A DNA stretch of 64,000 nt from Natronorubrum daqingense (GTDB taxonomy: Archaea; Halobacteriota; Halobacteria; Halobacteriales; Natrialbaceae): the NCBI RefSeq assembly GCF_001971705.1, contig NZ_CP019327.1:2294001-2358000 (forward strand). Reading direction: 5' to 3'. Each line of letters starts with the position of its first letter. Position 1 is the stretch's first letter. Below, in pieces: positions 53,521 to 62,600 of the stretch. Both the position numbers and the translations under genes were made by a program. The notes under the pieces were generated by a model that saw nothing but the letters and a program-made list of their open reading frames with translations, was not told where the DNA came from and searched no databases.

Positions 53521-54696
53521 ATGGCAACACAGTCACCAGTGTATATCGCTGGCGCGTACGAACATCCGACACGGGAAGCGCCAGAAAAATCGACGATGCA
53601 ACTGCACGCAGAGGTTGCACGTGGTGCACTCGAGGACGCCAATCTCGAAAAGGACTCGATCGACGCGTACTTTACGGCGGGAATGCCGGAGTACGAAAGC
53701 GGACTGACGCCGCTCATCATGGCCGATTATCTCGGCCTCGACGTTTCCTACGCCGATACCACGGACTTCGGCGGTTCTTCATATATCAGCCACGTTGGAC
53801 ACGCGGTTGCTGCGATTCGAAACGGCACCTGTGACGTCGCACTCATCACGCTCGCAGGGAGACCGCGCTCACGAGGGCAGGCAACCGGGTCCGGTGCTCG
53901 AGAGATTCGGACGACGCAGGACAGCTTCGAACGGATTTACGGCGCGACGAACATCGGCATGTACGGCATGGCCGCACAGCGACACATGCACGAATACGGG
54001 ACGACGCCCGAACAACTCGCCGAAATCCGCGTCGCCGCATCTCACCACGCGCAATTCAACGAGCACGCCATGTATCAGGATCCGGTGACGGTCGACGATG
54101 TCGTTTCCTCTCGCGTCGTCGCCGACCCGTTACACCTCCTCGATTGCTGTGTCATTTCCGACGGTGGGGGTGCACTGCTCGTCGTCTCCGAGGACGTCCG
54201 ATCCCGTCTCGAGCACGAGTGCGTCGAAGTACTCGGACACGGCGAGTCAATCGGCCACCACCAGGCCGGTCGAATCGACCTTACACGCACCGCCGCCCGG
54301 GAATCGGGTAGTCGGGCGTTCGACGAAGCGGGGCTGGACCCGACGGACGTCGACTACGCCTCGATTTACGATTCGTTTACGATCACTGTCCTCGAGGCGA
54401 TCGAGGATCTCGGGTTCTGTGCAAAAGGCGACGGCGGTTCGTTCGTCGAAGGTGGGGCGCTCAAGGCCCCGAACGGCGAGTTGCCGTTCAATACAGACGG
54501 TGGGGGCCTGTGTTCGAACCATCCGGCCAATCGCGGCGGGATGACGAAAGTTATCGAAGCGGTACGACAGCTTCGCGGCGACGCCAACGACGAGGTGCAA
54601 GTCGACGCCGATATCGCACTCGCTCACGGCACCGGCGGCAGTATCGGGACTCGCCACGGCGCCGCAACGGTCGTACTCGGAGGCGAAGACCGATGA
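53521..54696 (+). CDS. Thiolase-fold (SCPx/Ltp2-like) protein without the nucleophilic cysteine
   Basis: The protein has 391 residues. The thiolase fold is evident: SVDDV-type VDDVVSSRVVADPLHLLDCCVISDGGGALLVV, IYDSFTITVLEAIEDLGFCAKGDGGSFVEGG and NTDGGGLCSNHPANRGGMTKVIEAVRQLRG. At the place of the nucleophilic Cys it has TDFGGSSYISHVGHAV, with no Cys, and the C-terminal Cys motif is replaced by AHGTGGSIGTRHG. This pattern resembles Ltp2-type retro-aldolases, which release propionyl-CoA from steroid side chains. It overlaps the OB-fold gene by four bases, as Ltp2 associates with the ChsH2 DUF35 domain. Substrate unknown. Confidence 0.85.
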   Translation: MATQSPVYIAGAYEHPTREAPEKSTMQLHAEVARGALEDANLEKDSIDAYFTAGMPEYESGLTPLIMADYLGLDVSYADTTDFGGSSYISHVGHAVAAIRNGTCDVALITLAGRPRSRGQATGSGAREIRTTQDSFERIYGATNIGMYGMAAQRHMHEYGTTPEQLAEIRVAASHHAQFNEHAMYQDPVTVDDVVSSRVVADPLHLLDCCVISDGGGALLVVSEDVRSRLEHECVEVLGHGESIGHHQAGRIDLTRTAARESGSRAFDEAGLDPTDVDYASIYDSFTITVLEAIEDLGFCAKGDGGSFVEGGALKAPNGELPFNTDGGGLCSNHPANRGGMTKVIEAVRQLRGDANDEVQVDADIALAHGTGGSIGTRHGAATVVLGGEDR

Positions 54697-55103
54697 GTTG
54701 GGAGCCACGTCCGACTCCTGAGATCACTCCCGAAACGAAACGCTACTGGTCAGCGGCCGCCGACGAGACCTTGCTCGTTCGAGAGTGTGGTGACTGTGGA
54801 CTCGTCCACCACTATCCTCGAGCGTACTGTCCAGACTGCTTCAGCGACGATGTCAACTGGCGAGAGGCGACCGGTACCGGGACAGTCTACTCCTATTCGG
54901 TGACGCGAACGATGAGCGGATGGCCCGACGACGACCTGCCGCTGATCGTCGCCTACGTCGAACTCGATGACGGCCCGCGAATGCTGACGAACCTCGATTG
55001 CGACCCGGAAGCGCTCGACATCGGAACCCGCGTCGAGGTTCGCTTCGTCTCTCTCGAGTCGGCGGACGCTGCCATTCCGGTGTTCGTCCCGCTCGAGGAA
55101 TAA
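54693..55103 (+). CDS. OB-fold zinc-ribbon protein (DUF35/ChsH2-like)
   Basis: The protein has 136 residues. A rubredoxin-like zinc ribbon has CGDCGLVHHYPRAYCPDC near 32-49, followed by an OB fold (TGTVYSYSVTRTMSGWPDD to VEVRFVSLE). DUF35 proteins bind CoA substrates and pair with thiolase-fold enzymes. ATG 54693 overlaps the thiolase-like stop as ATGA, so the two are made together and should form a complex. Confidence 0.92.
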   Translation: MSWEPRPTPEITPETKRYWSAAADETLLVRECGDCGLVHHYPRAYCPDCFSDDVNWREATGTGTVYSYSVTRTMSGWPDDDLPLIVAYVELDDGPRMLTNLDCDPEALDIGTRVEVRFVSLESADAAIPVFVPLEE

Positions 55104-55356
55104 CCAGCCGACCGTATGTTGACGTTGGTGTGTGGTTACTGGCGACACTTTTCGACAACCGAAGGAGGCCAGCTCGAGGGTGCAAGGAGCTAGAAAACTG
55201 GGAGAGTCGAACTGTGTTGCGTCTGTCATACGTCAGTGAAACCGAGGCGATTCTCGAGGACAGAACACCGAAACAGGAAGAACTGTGCTATTCGTCCGGG
55301 AAAAGCGAGCAGCGGGGGAGTGACCATCGAAACACACAGCGTCAGCAGCTGTTCGC

Positions 55357-56160
55357 TTACCGACCTTCGAACTCCGGCTTTCGGTCCTCTAACCGCGCAC
55401 TGAATCCTTCCGTGTAATCGTGAGTATCGTCCAGTTGGGTACCCAGTGCTCGCTCGTACGCAAGCCCTTCCTCGAGGGGCATCTCCAGAGCAGCGTTGAG
55501 CGCTTTGCGAGCATGTTCCATTCCCAACGGAGCGTTCTCGGCGAGTTCGTCCGCGAGTTCGCGGGTGCGGGAGTCGACGGCCTCCGGCTCGCAGACGTCG
55601 TTTACGAGGCCGACCTGCGCTGCCGTTTCCGGATCGATAAAATCGCCGCTCAAGACGAGTTCCTTTGCCTTCGCCAACCCGATCAGTCTCGGGAGGCGCT
55701 GCGTGGCACCGCCGTGTGGGAACGTACCGAGTTGTACCTCGATGACACCGTACTTCGCGTCGGTGGAAATGACGCGAAAGTCGGCAGGAAGTGAGAGTTC
55801 GAATGCCCCGGCCGGTGCTGCACGCTTGATCCCGACAACGGTCGGAACACGCGCGGTATCGATCGTTTTGATTACCTCTCCCAACAGGTTTCCAGTACTA
55901 CTCTGTGTCTCTTGCTCACCTCCTTGCTCGCCTCGCTCTAACATCATCTCGAGGTCCATTCCCGCACAGAAGACCGGGCCCTTACCGAGTAGCGCGATGG
56001 CGCGTACGGAATCGTCGGCGAGAACCTCCTCGAACGCTCGCTCGAGATCTCGAAGCACGTCTTCGTTCATCGCATTGCGTTTCTCCGGGCGATTCAAAAC
56101 GACGTCACCACGGTGTCCATCGACGTCTACGAGCACGTTTCCTGTGCCAATCTCACGCAT
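55357..56160 (-). CDS. Enoyl-CoA hydratase/isomerase family protein
   Basis: The protein has 267 residues. GKGPVFCAGMDLEMMLERGE and AAPAGAFELSLPADFRVISTDAKYGVIEVQLGTFPHGGATQRLPRLIG are crotonase features, including the oxyanion-hole glycines. The second catalytic acidic position near QLGTFPHGG is replaced compared with canonical hydratases, so isomerase or another crotonase activity is possible. It faces the OB-fold gene (convergent). Confidence 0.9.
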   Translation of the reverse strand: MREIGTGNVLVDVDGHRGDVVLNRPEKRNAMNEDVLRDLERAFEEVLADDSVRAIALLGKGPVFCAGMDLEMMLERGEQGGEQETQSSTGNLLGEVIKTIDTARVPTVVGIKRAAPAGAFELSLPADFRVISTDAKYGVIEVQLGTFPHGGATQRLPRLIGLAKAKELVLSGDFIDPETAAQVGLVNDVCEPEAVDSRTRELADELAENAPLGMEHARKALNAALEMPLEEGLAYERALGTQLDDTHDYTEGFSARLEDRKPEFEGR

Positions 56161-56726
56161 ATGGCGTAGTCAACAATCGCAATAATAATTATACCGGTAT
56201 ATTTCTACGTTTCTTTCAGCGATACATAGGTGGAGATCGATTACGCGCGTCCGTTCAGAGCGTGCCGAGTCTGGTCGCTCCGGGACGTCGAAGTCGCTCC
56301 AGTTTCACTACACGAGAGTGTGAAACACACTTTGTAAGTTGTCCACACCCAACACAGGACGCCATAAATAACACCCTTAGTGTGTTATCGGGTGAGGATA
56401 ATACGAGTATCGAAGCAAGAACGTAAACGAACGTTACCAACGTCAAAACCGACACGCCACTACACTGTAATTCCAAACGACTCGAGAGGGGAGCGCTACG
56501 AACGATCAACACTGCGCCACGCTGACTGCTGTGATTCCTCGACACTCGGCGAATAGCAAAACAGCGGCGCTGAGGGAAGATTCACCGTCAACTGATCACC
56601 ACGTACGACTACCGTCGATGGCGACTCGTCGTCGGAACGGAAACGAAAGCGTCCAACACTTCGACCGTTGTGACAGGTGGCCCTGCGGTAATCGGCATCT
56701 ACGTTCGCTCGAGCGCGAGGTCGGTT
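56161..56726. other. Intergenic region with inverted repeats
   Basis: About 565 bases without a convincing gene. A 96-codon minus-strand frame at 56255-56545 is Ser/Leu/Val-rich and lacks the acidic composition of neighbours. Two overlapping inverted repeats lie at 56302-56331, near the promoter side of the enoyl-CoA hydratase. Confidence 0.45.
56302..56331. promoter_or_regulatory. Overlapping inverted repeats, possible operator
   Basis: GTTTCAC (56302-56308) pairs with GTGAAAC (56320-56326), and AGTGTG (56317-56322) pairs with CACACT (56326-56331). The shared GTGTGAAAC half-site is used in both. It is about 140 bases upstream of the enoyl-CoA hydratase start. A regulator site is inference. 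Confidence 0.35.
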
Positions 56727-58271
56727 CTACTCGAGTTCGACCTTTCGTACCTTACCGCTCGTCGTTCGGGGTAGTTCCTCCAGGAATTCGATCTGCCGAG
56801 GGTGTTTGTACGCGGCGAGGTTGTCGAGTGAGAACTCCTTGACGTCCTCGGCCGTAACGTCCTCGCCGGCGGAGGTACCTGGTGTCGGGACAACGAAGGC
56901 TTTCGGGACTTCGTTCCGTCGTTCGTCGGGAATACCGACGACGGCAACGTCGGCAATGGCGTCGTGTTCTCTCAGCAGATCTTCAACTTCGCTCGGATAC
57001 ACGTTGTAGCCTGCGGTGATAATGACGTCCTTCGCTCGGTCGATAATCTCGTAGTAGTTGTCCTCGTCACAGCGAGCGATGTCTCCTGTCCGGAAGTACT
57101 CGTGCTCGTCGAACGCCGCCTCCGTTTCCTCGGGCAGGTTGTGGTACCCTTTCATCACGTGTGGCCCTCGAACCAACAGTTCGCCTTCTTCTCCCTGTGA
57201 GACTTCGTTTCCGTCGTCGTCGACGATCTTGGAATCGGTCATCCGGAACGGTTGCCCGATCGAACCGAGTCGCGGACCGTACGTAGAATCGTGGCCCGCA
57301 TGAGTCGCACCGCTCGTCTCCGTGAGCCCGTATCCCTCGTACATCTCCACTCCCGCAACCGACTCGAACTCTTCTTGGACCGTAACCGACATTTTTGCGC
57401 CGCCTTCACCGACCGACTCGAGACTCGAAAGATCGTAGTCGCCGAACGACTCGTCGTTAACCATATCGACGAACATCGCGGTAACGCCGTTGAACGAACT
57501 GATCTCGTGTTCTTCGATCGCCGCCATCGCATCGGCTGGATCCCACTGGGCGGGATCACGAAGGTAGACGCAACCGCCCTTGAGTAGCGGTTGCCACGTG
57601 CAGTGATAGACCCCGGTTGTGTGATACAACGGCAAACTCACCAACACCCGTTCGTCGTCAGGGTCGTCAACACCGGAATCGACCCCCGAAAAACCCTGCG
57701 TTCGAAGATTTTTGTGAGTCGAGAGAACGCCCTTCGGCTTGCCAGTCGTCCCGCTCGTGTACAGTTGTGTCGCCACGTCGTCGTCGGAACGGTCGACGCT
57801 GATTGGATCTCCATCGACCGCTTCGAACGGGACGTCCTCCGGTCGAGCATCGCCAACAGTAATCACCAGCGGATCAGCTTCTGTGGCGGTTAGCGTCTCT
57901 GCGACGACGTCCCGAAGTCGTTCGTGAGTGACGATTACCTGGGCATCGGAGTCAGTGAGTTGGTGTTCAAGCTCCCGCGATTGGTACTGGGGATTCGCCG
58001 GCGACACCGGCGTTCCCGCTTTGAGACCGCCAAAGAACGCGATCAGAAACTCCGGACAGTTTGGAACGTAGAGCAACATCCTGTCGTCGGGTTCGATCCC
58101 TCGATCTGTCAATCCACCAGCGAAAGCCGCGGATCGATCGCGAAGTTCGGCGTGGGTTAGCGTCCGATCATCCATTTTGATCGCTGGCTTGCTACCCCGT
58201 TCTGCGGCGGTAATATCGTGTAGCTTACTAGCATTTCCAGTCGCCGCGTCCCGAAAGTCGGTACGTTCCAT
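56727..58271 (-). CDS. AMP-forming acyl-CoA synthetase/ligase
   Basis: The protein has 514 residues from ATG 58271 (MERTDFRDAATGNA). YTSGTTGKPKGVLSTHKN, YEGYGLTETSGATHAG, RTGDIARCDEDNYYEIIDRAKDVIITAGYNVYPSEVEDLL and RTTSGKVRKVELE are the class motifs. It begins 71 bases after the ABC permease stop on the same strand, so imported substrate is probably activated by this ligase. It is about as similar in layout to the ligase at 40680 as members of one family. Confidence 0.92.
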   Translation of the reverse strand: MERTDFRDAATGNASKLHDITAAERGSKPAIKMDDRTLTHAELRDRSAAFAGGLTDRGIEPDDRMLLYVPNCPEFLIAFFGGLKAGTPVSPANPQYQSRELEHQLTDSDAQVIVTHERLRDVVAETLTATEADPLVITVGDARPEDVPFEAVDGDPISVDRSDDDVATQLYTSGTTGKPKGVLSTHKNLRTQGFSGVDSGVDDPDDERVLVSLPLYHTTGVYHCTWQPLLKGGCVYLRDPAQWDPADAMAAIEEHEISSFNGVTAMFVDMVNDESFGDYDLSSLESVGEGGAKMSVTVQEEFESVAGVEMYEGYGLTETSGATHAGHDSTYGPRLGSIGQPFRMTDSKIVDDDGNEVSQGEEGELLVRGPHVMKGYHNLPEETEAAFDEHEYFRTGDIARCDEDNYYEIIDRAKDVIITAGYNVYPSEVEDLLREHDAIADVAVVGIPDERRNEVPKAFVVPTPGTSAGEDVTAEDVKEFSLDNLAAYKHPRQIEFLEELPRTTSGKVRKVELE

Positions 58272-58342
58272 GTGTACAATAAACACTCTCCACGAGGCAA
58301 TGTGAAACTACCGTTTGGCCGGAATCAACGAATCGACGGAAC

Positions 58343-59116
58343 TTATCCGCCGATTCGGTCGCCGAGCACGCTGACGATGATCATAATCGCAACCAGTGTC
58401 GTCGCGAGCGCGCTGATCTCGGGACTGAGACCCGTCTGGATCTGATTGAAGATGATAATTGGAACGGTCGTCGTTCCGGGCGTAACGAGGAACTGCGTCG
58501 CGGTGAACTCGCCGAAAGAGATGACGAACGCGATCAGCATTCCGGCGATCATCGCAGGTGCGATGACCGGAATCGTTACGTTAAGCGTCGTCTCTAATCG
58601 GTTCGCACCCATAATCATCGACGCGTCCTCGAGGCGGTCGTCGAAGGTCAATAGTCGAGACCGGACGATAAGGAACACGAACGGGAGTGCCAGAATCGAA
58701 TGCGCGAGGATGATCTGGGGGTAGCCTCGAGGTATCGAGAGAAGCCCTCCGAACCGGAGGAAGGCGACGCCAGTAATCACCGGCGAGATCATCAGGGGCA
58801 ACAACATAATCGTAGCGAGCGTCTCCTTTCCGCCGGTCTCGCTTCTCACGAATCCAAACGCAGTGATCGTACCGATGACACCGGCGACGACTGCTGTCGC
58901 ACACGCGACGATCGTACTCACGATCATCGCATCGATGAGTCGCTGATTTTGAAAGAGCGTCGCATACCATTCTAACGTGACACCGTCGGTTGGGAGCGTT
59001 GGCGACGATTGGACGGTTAGCGAGGTTGCGATGACGACCACCACCGGGATGAGCAGAATCGCGTAAACGAGCAGAATAATGGGGTAGAAAGCCAATCGAG
59101 TGGTAAGATTCGTCAT
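58343..59116 (-). CDS. ABC transporter permease (PotC-like)
   Basis: The protein has 257 residues with six membrane helices. The permease EAA-like loop is at LEDASMIMGANRLETTLNVTIPVIAPAMIAGM, which docks the ATPase. It is the inner-membrane component similar to PotC of spermidine/putrescine importers. Start overlaps the upstream permease stop by four bases (ATGA). Confidence 0.92.
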   Translation of the reverse strand: MTNLTTRLAFYPIILLVYAILLIPVVVVIATSLTVQSSPTLPTDGVTLEWYATLFQNQRLIDAMIVSTIVACATAVVAGVIGTITAFGFVRSETGGKETLATIMLLPLMISPVITGVAFLRFGGLLSIPRGYPQIILAHSILALPFVFLIVRSRLLTFDDRLEDASMIMGANRLETTLNVTIPVIAPAMIAGMLIAFVISFGEFTATQFLVTPGTTTVPIIIFNQIQTGLSPEISALATTLVAIMIIVSVLGDRIGG

Positions 59117-59964
59117 AGGTCGCTAAGCACCTCCGAGATGTTCGCGTAGCGGTTGAATATCCCGATTAGGATCAACAGCGCGACCGTAAAGACGACAGAG
59201 AGCGCTGCTGCGAGCGGGATGCTGTACGAGAACGATTGTTCGATAACGTTTGCCATCATGAAGTCTCCTGGGCCGCCCAGAATCGCCGGCGCGAGGAACG
59301 ATCCGGCGGCGAGGATGTAGACGAATAGGGCGCTGGCAACGACGCCGGACAGACTCAGTGGGAAAATAACCGTCCAAAGTGTACGTATAGGCGTCGCTCC
59401 GAGAATTTTCGAGGCGTTAACCAGTTCCTCATCGATCGACTGAAGGGAATTGTAAATCGGAAGAATTGCAAACGGCAACAACGCACTCGTCAGTCCGATT
59501 ATGACCCCAGACGTCGAGAAGAGGACGCCGAAATCGGTCCCGAACACCTGCTGGACCGGTCCGGTTGGGAGGAAAAACAACGAGACGCCGAAGAACCGGA
59601 TGATGATCGCGATCCACAGCGGGAGGAGGACGAACCCCAGCATCAACATTTGCCGCTTGGCCTTGAAGGCGATGTAGTAGGCGATCCAGTAGCCAAGTAT
59701 CAGGCACACGACAGTCGTAATGAAGGCGTAGGCCATCGTCCGGCCAAGCGTCCACAGGTACGTACCGCTCAGTGCCGTGCTGTAGTTCTCGAGCAGCGAT
59801 CCCTCGCCGAAGTTGAGGCTCTCGAACAACAAGACGACGACTGGGATAATAAAGAAAATCGTCAGCCAACCCAGTCCGACTGCCATTAGTAACTTCGGTG
59901 TCGATCGATCCTCGAGCATCGAGATTGTCGGGAGTTCTGGAAGTTGGACGTTCCCGAATTTCAT
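59113..59964 (-). CDS. ABC transporter permease (PotB-like)
   Basis: The protein has 283 residues starting MKFGNVQLPELPTISMLEDR. Six helices and the EAA-like loop LVNASKILGATPIRTLWTVIFPLSLSGVVASAL are evident. Pairs with the PotC-like permease. ATG 59964 overlaps the ATPase stop by four bases; the TTG six bases upstream is less likely. Confidence 0.92.
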   Translation of the reverse strand: MKFGNVQLPELPTISMLEDRSTPKLLMAVGLGWLTIFFIIPVVVLLFESLNFGEGSLLENYSTALSGTYLWTLGRTMAYAFITTVVCLILGYWIAYYIAFKAKRQMLMLGFVLLPLWIAIIIRFFGVSLFFLPTGPVQQVFGTDFGVLFSTSGVIIGLTSALLPFAILPIYNSLQSIDEELVNASKILGATPIRTLWTVIFPLSLSGVVASALFVYILAAGSFLAPAILGGPGDFMMANVIEQSFSYSIPLAAALSVVFTVALLILIGIFNRYANISEVLSDL

Positions 59965-61013
59965 ACGCAAATCACCTTCTCGGGATCGAACTGCACCGCA
60001 ATTTCGTCGCCAACGTTCAATTCATCTGACGTCCGGCTAAACGCCGTCATCATCGTGCCGTCGTCGAGTTCGACTTCCAGTTCCGCGCGGTGGCCGAGGT
60101 ATTCGATCGTTGCGATCGTCCCGACGAACGTGTTCACTTCGCCGTTGACCTGCGACGGGCGACGAACGTTGATTTCCTCGGGGCGGATGTACGTCGAGAT
60201 GGTATCATCTTCTATCGATTCGACGTGCCCGTTCGATTGGACGTGGATTTCTCTCGACCCCGATTGGACGACTGGAGAGCCAGCATCGACGACCTCACCT
60301 TCGAACTTCGTCGACTGGCCGAGGAACTCCGCGACGAACTCCGTTTCTGGACGCTCGTAGAGGTTAGACGGATGGCCCTCTTGTTCTTTCTGTCCTTCGT
60401 TCATCACGATCACTTTGTCCGACATCGACAGGGCTTCGGACTGGTCGTGGGTTACATGAAGCGTAGTCACGTCGACTTCCCGTTGGATCGACCGAATTTC
60501 GTTTCGCATATCTTCACGGAGCACGCGGTCGAGTCCCGTGAGTGGTTCGTCCAAGAGGAGGATGTCCGGTTCGTAGACCAGCGCTCGTGCGAACGAAATT
60601 CGACGCTGCTGACCACCACTAAGTTCGTCGGGTTTGTGGTCAGCGTGATCCAGCATTTGGACCATTCCGAGGTACTTCTCGATTTGTGCGTCGTAGTCGC
60701 CCTCGAAACTCTGCATTTTCAGACCGTACTTGAGGTTCTCTTCGACGGTCATATGTGGAAATAGTGCCGAGTGCTGGAACACCAGTCCGATGTTACGTTC
60801 GTACGGTGGAACGGTCGAAACGTCGTCACCTCGGAGGCGGACCGAACCGGAGGTGGCTTCGATAAGCCCTGCAATCAAGTGCAACGTCGTACTCTTTCCA
60901 CAGCCACTCGGTCCGAGCAGCGTGGCAAACTGTCCCTCTTCGACACGAAACGACACGTCGTCTACAGCGAGCAAGTCCCCGTAGTATTTTGTAAGATTTT
61001 TAATTTCTAACAT
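59961..61013 (-). CDS. ABC transporter ATP-binding protein (PotA-like)
   Basis: The protein has 350 residues. Walker A GPSGCGKST near 34, the Q loop QHSALF, signature LSGGQQRRISFARAL, Walker B DILLLDEPLTGLD, and HVTHDQSEALSMSDKV are in order. The C-terminal TOBE domain (YIRPEEINV to the end) is present as in PotA and related importers. It energises the two permeases. First gene of the minus-strand transport-ligase operon. Confidence 0.95.
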   Translation of the reverse strand: MLEIKNLTKYYGDLLAVDDVSFRVEEGQFATLLGPSGCGKSTTLHLIAGLIEATSGSVRLRGDDVSTVPPYERNIGLVFQHSALFPHMTVEENLKYGLKMQSFEGDYDAQIEKYLGMVQMLDHADHKPDELSGGQQRRISFARALVYEPDILLLDEPLTGLDRVLREDMRNEIRSIQREVDVTTLHVTHDQSEALSMSDKVIVMNEGQKEQEGHPSNLYERPETEFVAEFLGQSTKFEGEVVDAGSPVVQSGSREIHVQSNGHVESIEDDTISTYIRPEEINVRRPSQVNGEVNTFVGTIATIEYLGHRAELEVELDDGTMMTAFSRTSDELNVGDEIAVQFDPEKVICV

Positions 61014-61439
61014 GCGTATCTTCTCTCTCAGTAATTATCTACTCGATCGGTTATTTCGTTGTGTACCTTGGAGCCCGATCTCAATGTTGACTGTCGCCGA
61101 GCGATACGGTCACCCCATGTGCACTGATCAACGTCAGTAGGCCCGGTTCATCGAATTGTGGTCCAAAAAACGACCGACGCAACGATAGATGGGCCACGAT
61201 ACCAGTGCACATATTTCAGTGAAATCCCGCCCCCAGTATTAAACATTATGTTTCTCTCATTTCATCTCATCTAAGAAATATTCTGTGTCCTGGAGTCCAA
61301 TTCGTGTGATACACAGGACGCCTGTGCAATTCTGGCCAGAAGAAAATCCTGCTAACTCGAGTCGGGTCGTCCCAGCAGACCGAATACGATGGCGGCAATT
61401 GGGCAAAGTGTTTTATCTGTTGATGTGGCACCAAGGAAC
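61014..61439. other. Divergent promoter region of the ABC importer
   Basis: About 426 bases between the divergent ATPase and binding-protein genes, with no gene. AT-rich patches near 61014-61050 and 61235-61285 may hold the promoter and control sites for the ATPase side. The plus-strand TATA box is listed separately. Confidence 0.45.
61411..61418 (+). promoter_or_regulatory. TATA box of the ABC binding-protein gene
   Basis: TTTTATCT at 61411-61418 is 22-29 bases before ATG 61440, which is the leaderless-transcript position and rejects the ATG at 61389. Confidence 0.65.
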
Positions 61440-62522
61440 ATGGATAGTGACAACGCGGGTCAGTCTCGATCCAGACGGCGTGTACTACAAACGGGCGCTG
61501 CTGTCGCTGGACTCTCCATAGCGGGCTGTCTCGGTGGGAGCGATGACACGATCACGTTTCTCTCACGCGGCGGATCGACCCAAGAAGCTGAACGAGAGAT
61601 TATGGAAGAGTGGACGGCGGAAAGCGATATCACCGTCGAACACCAGGAAGCACCGAGCGACCAAGAGATGATTCAGATGATCGCAGAGAATCCGGGGTCG
61701 ATCGACTTCACCAATTTCGCCGCCTCGGGGCTCGGTCTCGCTCGTGGCCAACACGACGGTGAACTCCTCGCCGATATCGACTACGGTGAGATTCCAAACT
61801 ACGAGGAACACGTCCAAGACGAGTGGCAATCGGCACCACCCATCGACGGGCACGACGATGGAATCGCATACCATATCTCTACGCACGGACTCGCGTACAG
61901 TACCGAGATGGTCGAAGAAGAGCCAACCTCGTGGGATGTCGCGCTCGAGTCAGAGTACGACGACCAAGTCGTCTTTTCTGACATCGCCTACGCTCGATTC
62001 GGCGTCGGCGCAGCGCACGCCGGATTAGACGTCAACGAGGCGCTCGCCGACGAAGACCTTCGCGAGGAAGTGTACGACCAGTTACGCGACCACCACGAGT
62101 TAGTGACGACGTACTGGGCCAGCGGTGACGAGTTCATGCGGTACCTCCAGGAAGAACAGGCGGCACTTACTACGGCGTGGGGTGGTCGAATCGAGCAGCT
62201 TCAAGAAGACGGGTACCCAGTCGACTATACGATCCCGGAAGAAGGAGCCCCATCGTTTTCGAGTTTCATGGCGGTCGCCGAGGAGAGTGACAACAAAGAA
62301 CACGTCTACGACTTCCTGAATTGGTACTACGAGCCGGAACATGCGGTTCAGCACTCGCTCAATTACAAGTATCCAACACCGCTCGAGGACCCACCAGAAG
62401 AGCTCACGGAACTCCTCGAGTACGTCGAGGACCCCGACGAATTACTCTGGATGGATTTCCAACTCGTCTTCGAACATCTGGACGAAATTGAGCAGAGCTG
62501 GGACGAGATTAAAACCGAGTGA
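61440..62522 (+). CDS. ABC transporter substrate-binding lipoprotein (PotD-like)
   Basis: The protein has 360 residues. SRSRRRVLQTGAAVAGLSIAGC is a Tat lipoprotein signal with lipobox IAGC. The mature part resembles PotD/PotF: ITFLSRGGSTQEAEREIMEEW, DFTNFAASG, GIAYHISTHGLAYSTEMVEEEPTSWDVAL, and TYWASGDEFMRYLQEEQAALTTAWGG. The ligand need not be a polyamine; this family also binds other small molecules. Divergent to its transporter genes. Confidence 0.92.
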   Translation: MDSDNAGQSRSRRRVLQTGAAVAGLSIAGCLGGSDDTITFLSRGGSTQEAEREIMEEWTAESDITVEHQEAPSDQEMIQMIAENPGSIDFTNFAASGLGLARGQHDGELLADIDYGEIPNYEEHVQDEWQSAPPIDGHDDGIAYHISTHGLAYSTEMVEEEPTSWDVALESEYDDQVVFSDIAYARFGVGAAHAGLDVNEALADEDLREEVYDQLRDHHELVTTYWASGDEFMRYLQEEQAALTTAWGGRIEQLQEDGYPVDYTIPEEGAPSFSSFMAVAEESDNKEHVYDFLNWYYEPEHAVQHSLNYKYPTPLEDPPEELTELLEYVEDPDELLWMDFQLVFEHLDEIEQSWDEIKTE

Positions 62523-62600
62523 TCTCGTCTCTCGAGTCTCAGCCAGTGAAGCGTCGAGACGCGACGAAAATAGACGGCTATGTGAGAAACCAGTAGCCGA

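Noticed and set aside
56255-56545. Minus-strand 96-codon frame in the gap before the acyl-CoA ligase
   Set aside because: No acidic bias, no promoter and no similarity recognised; it is probably chance.
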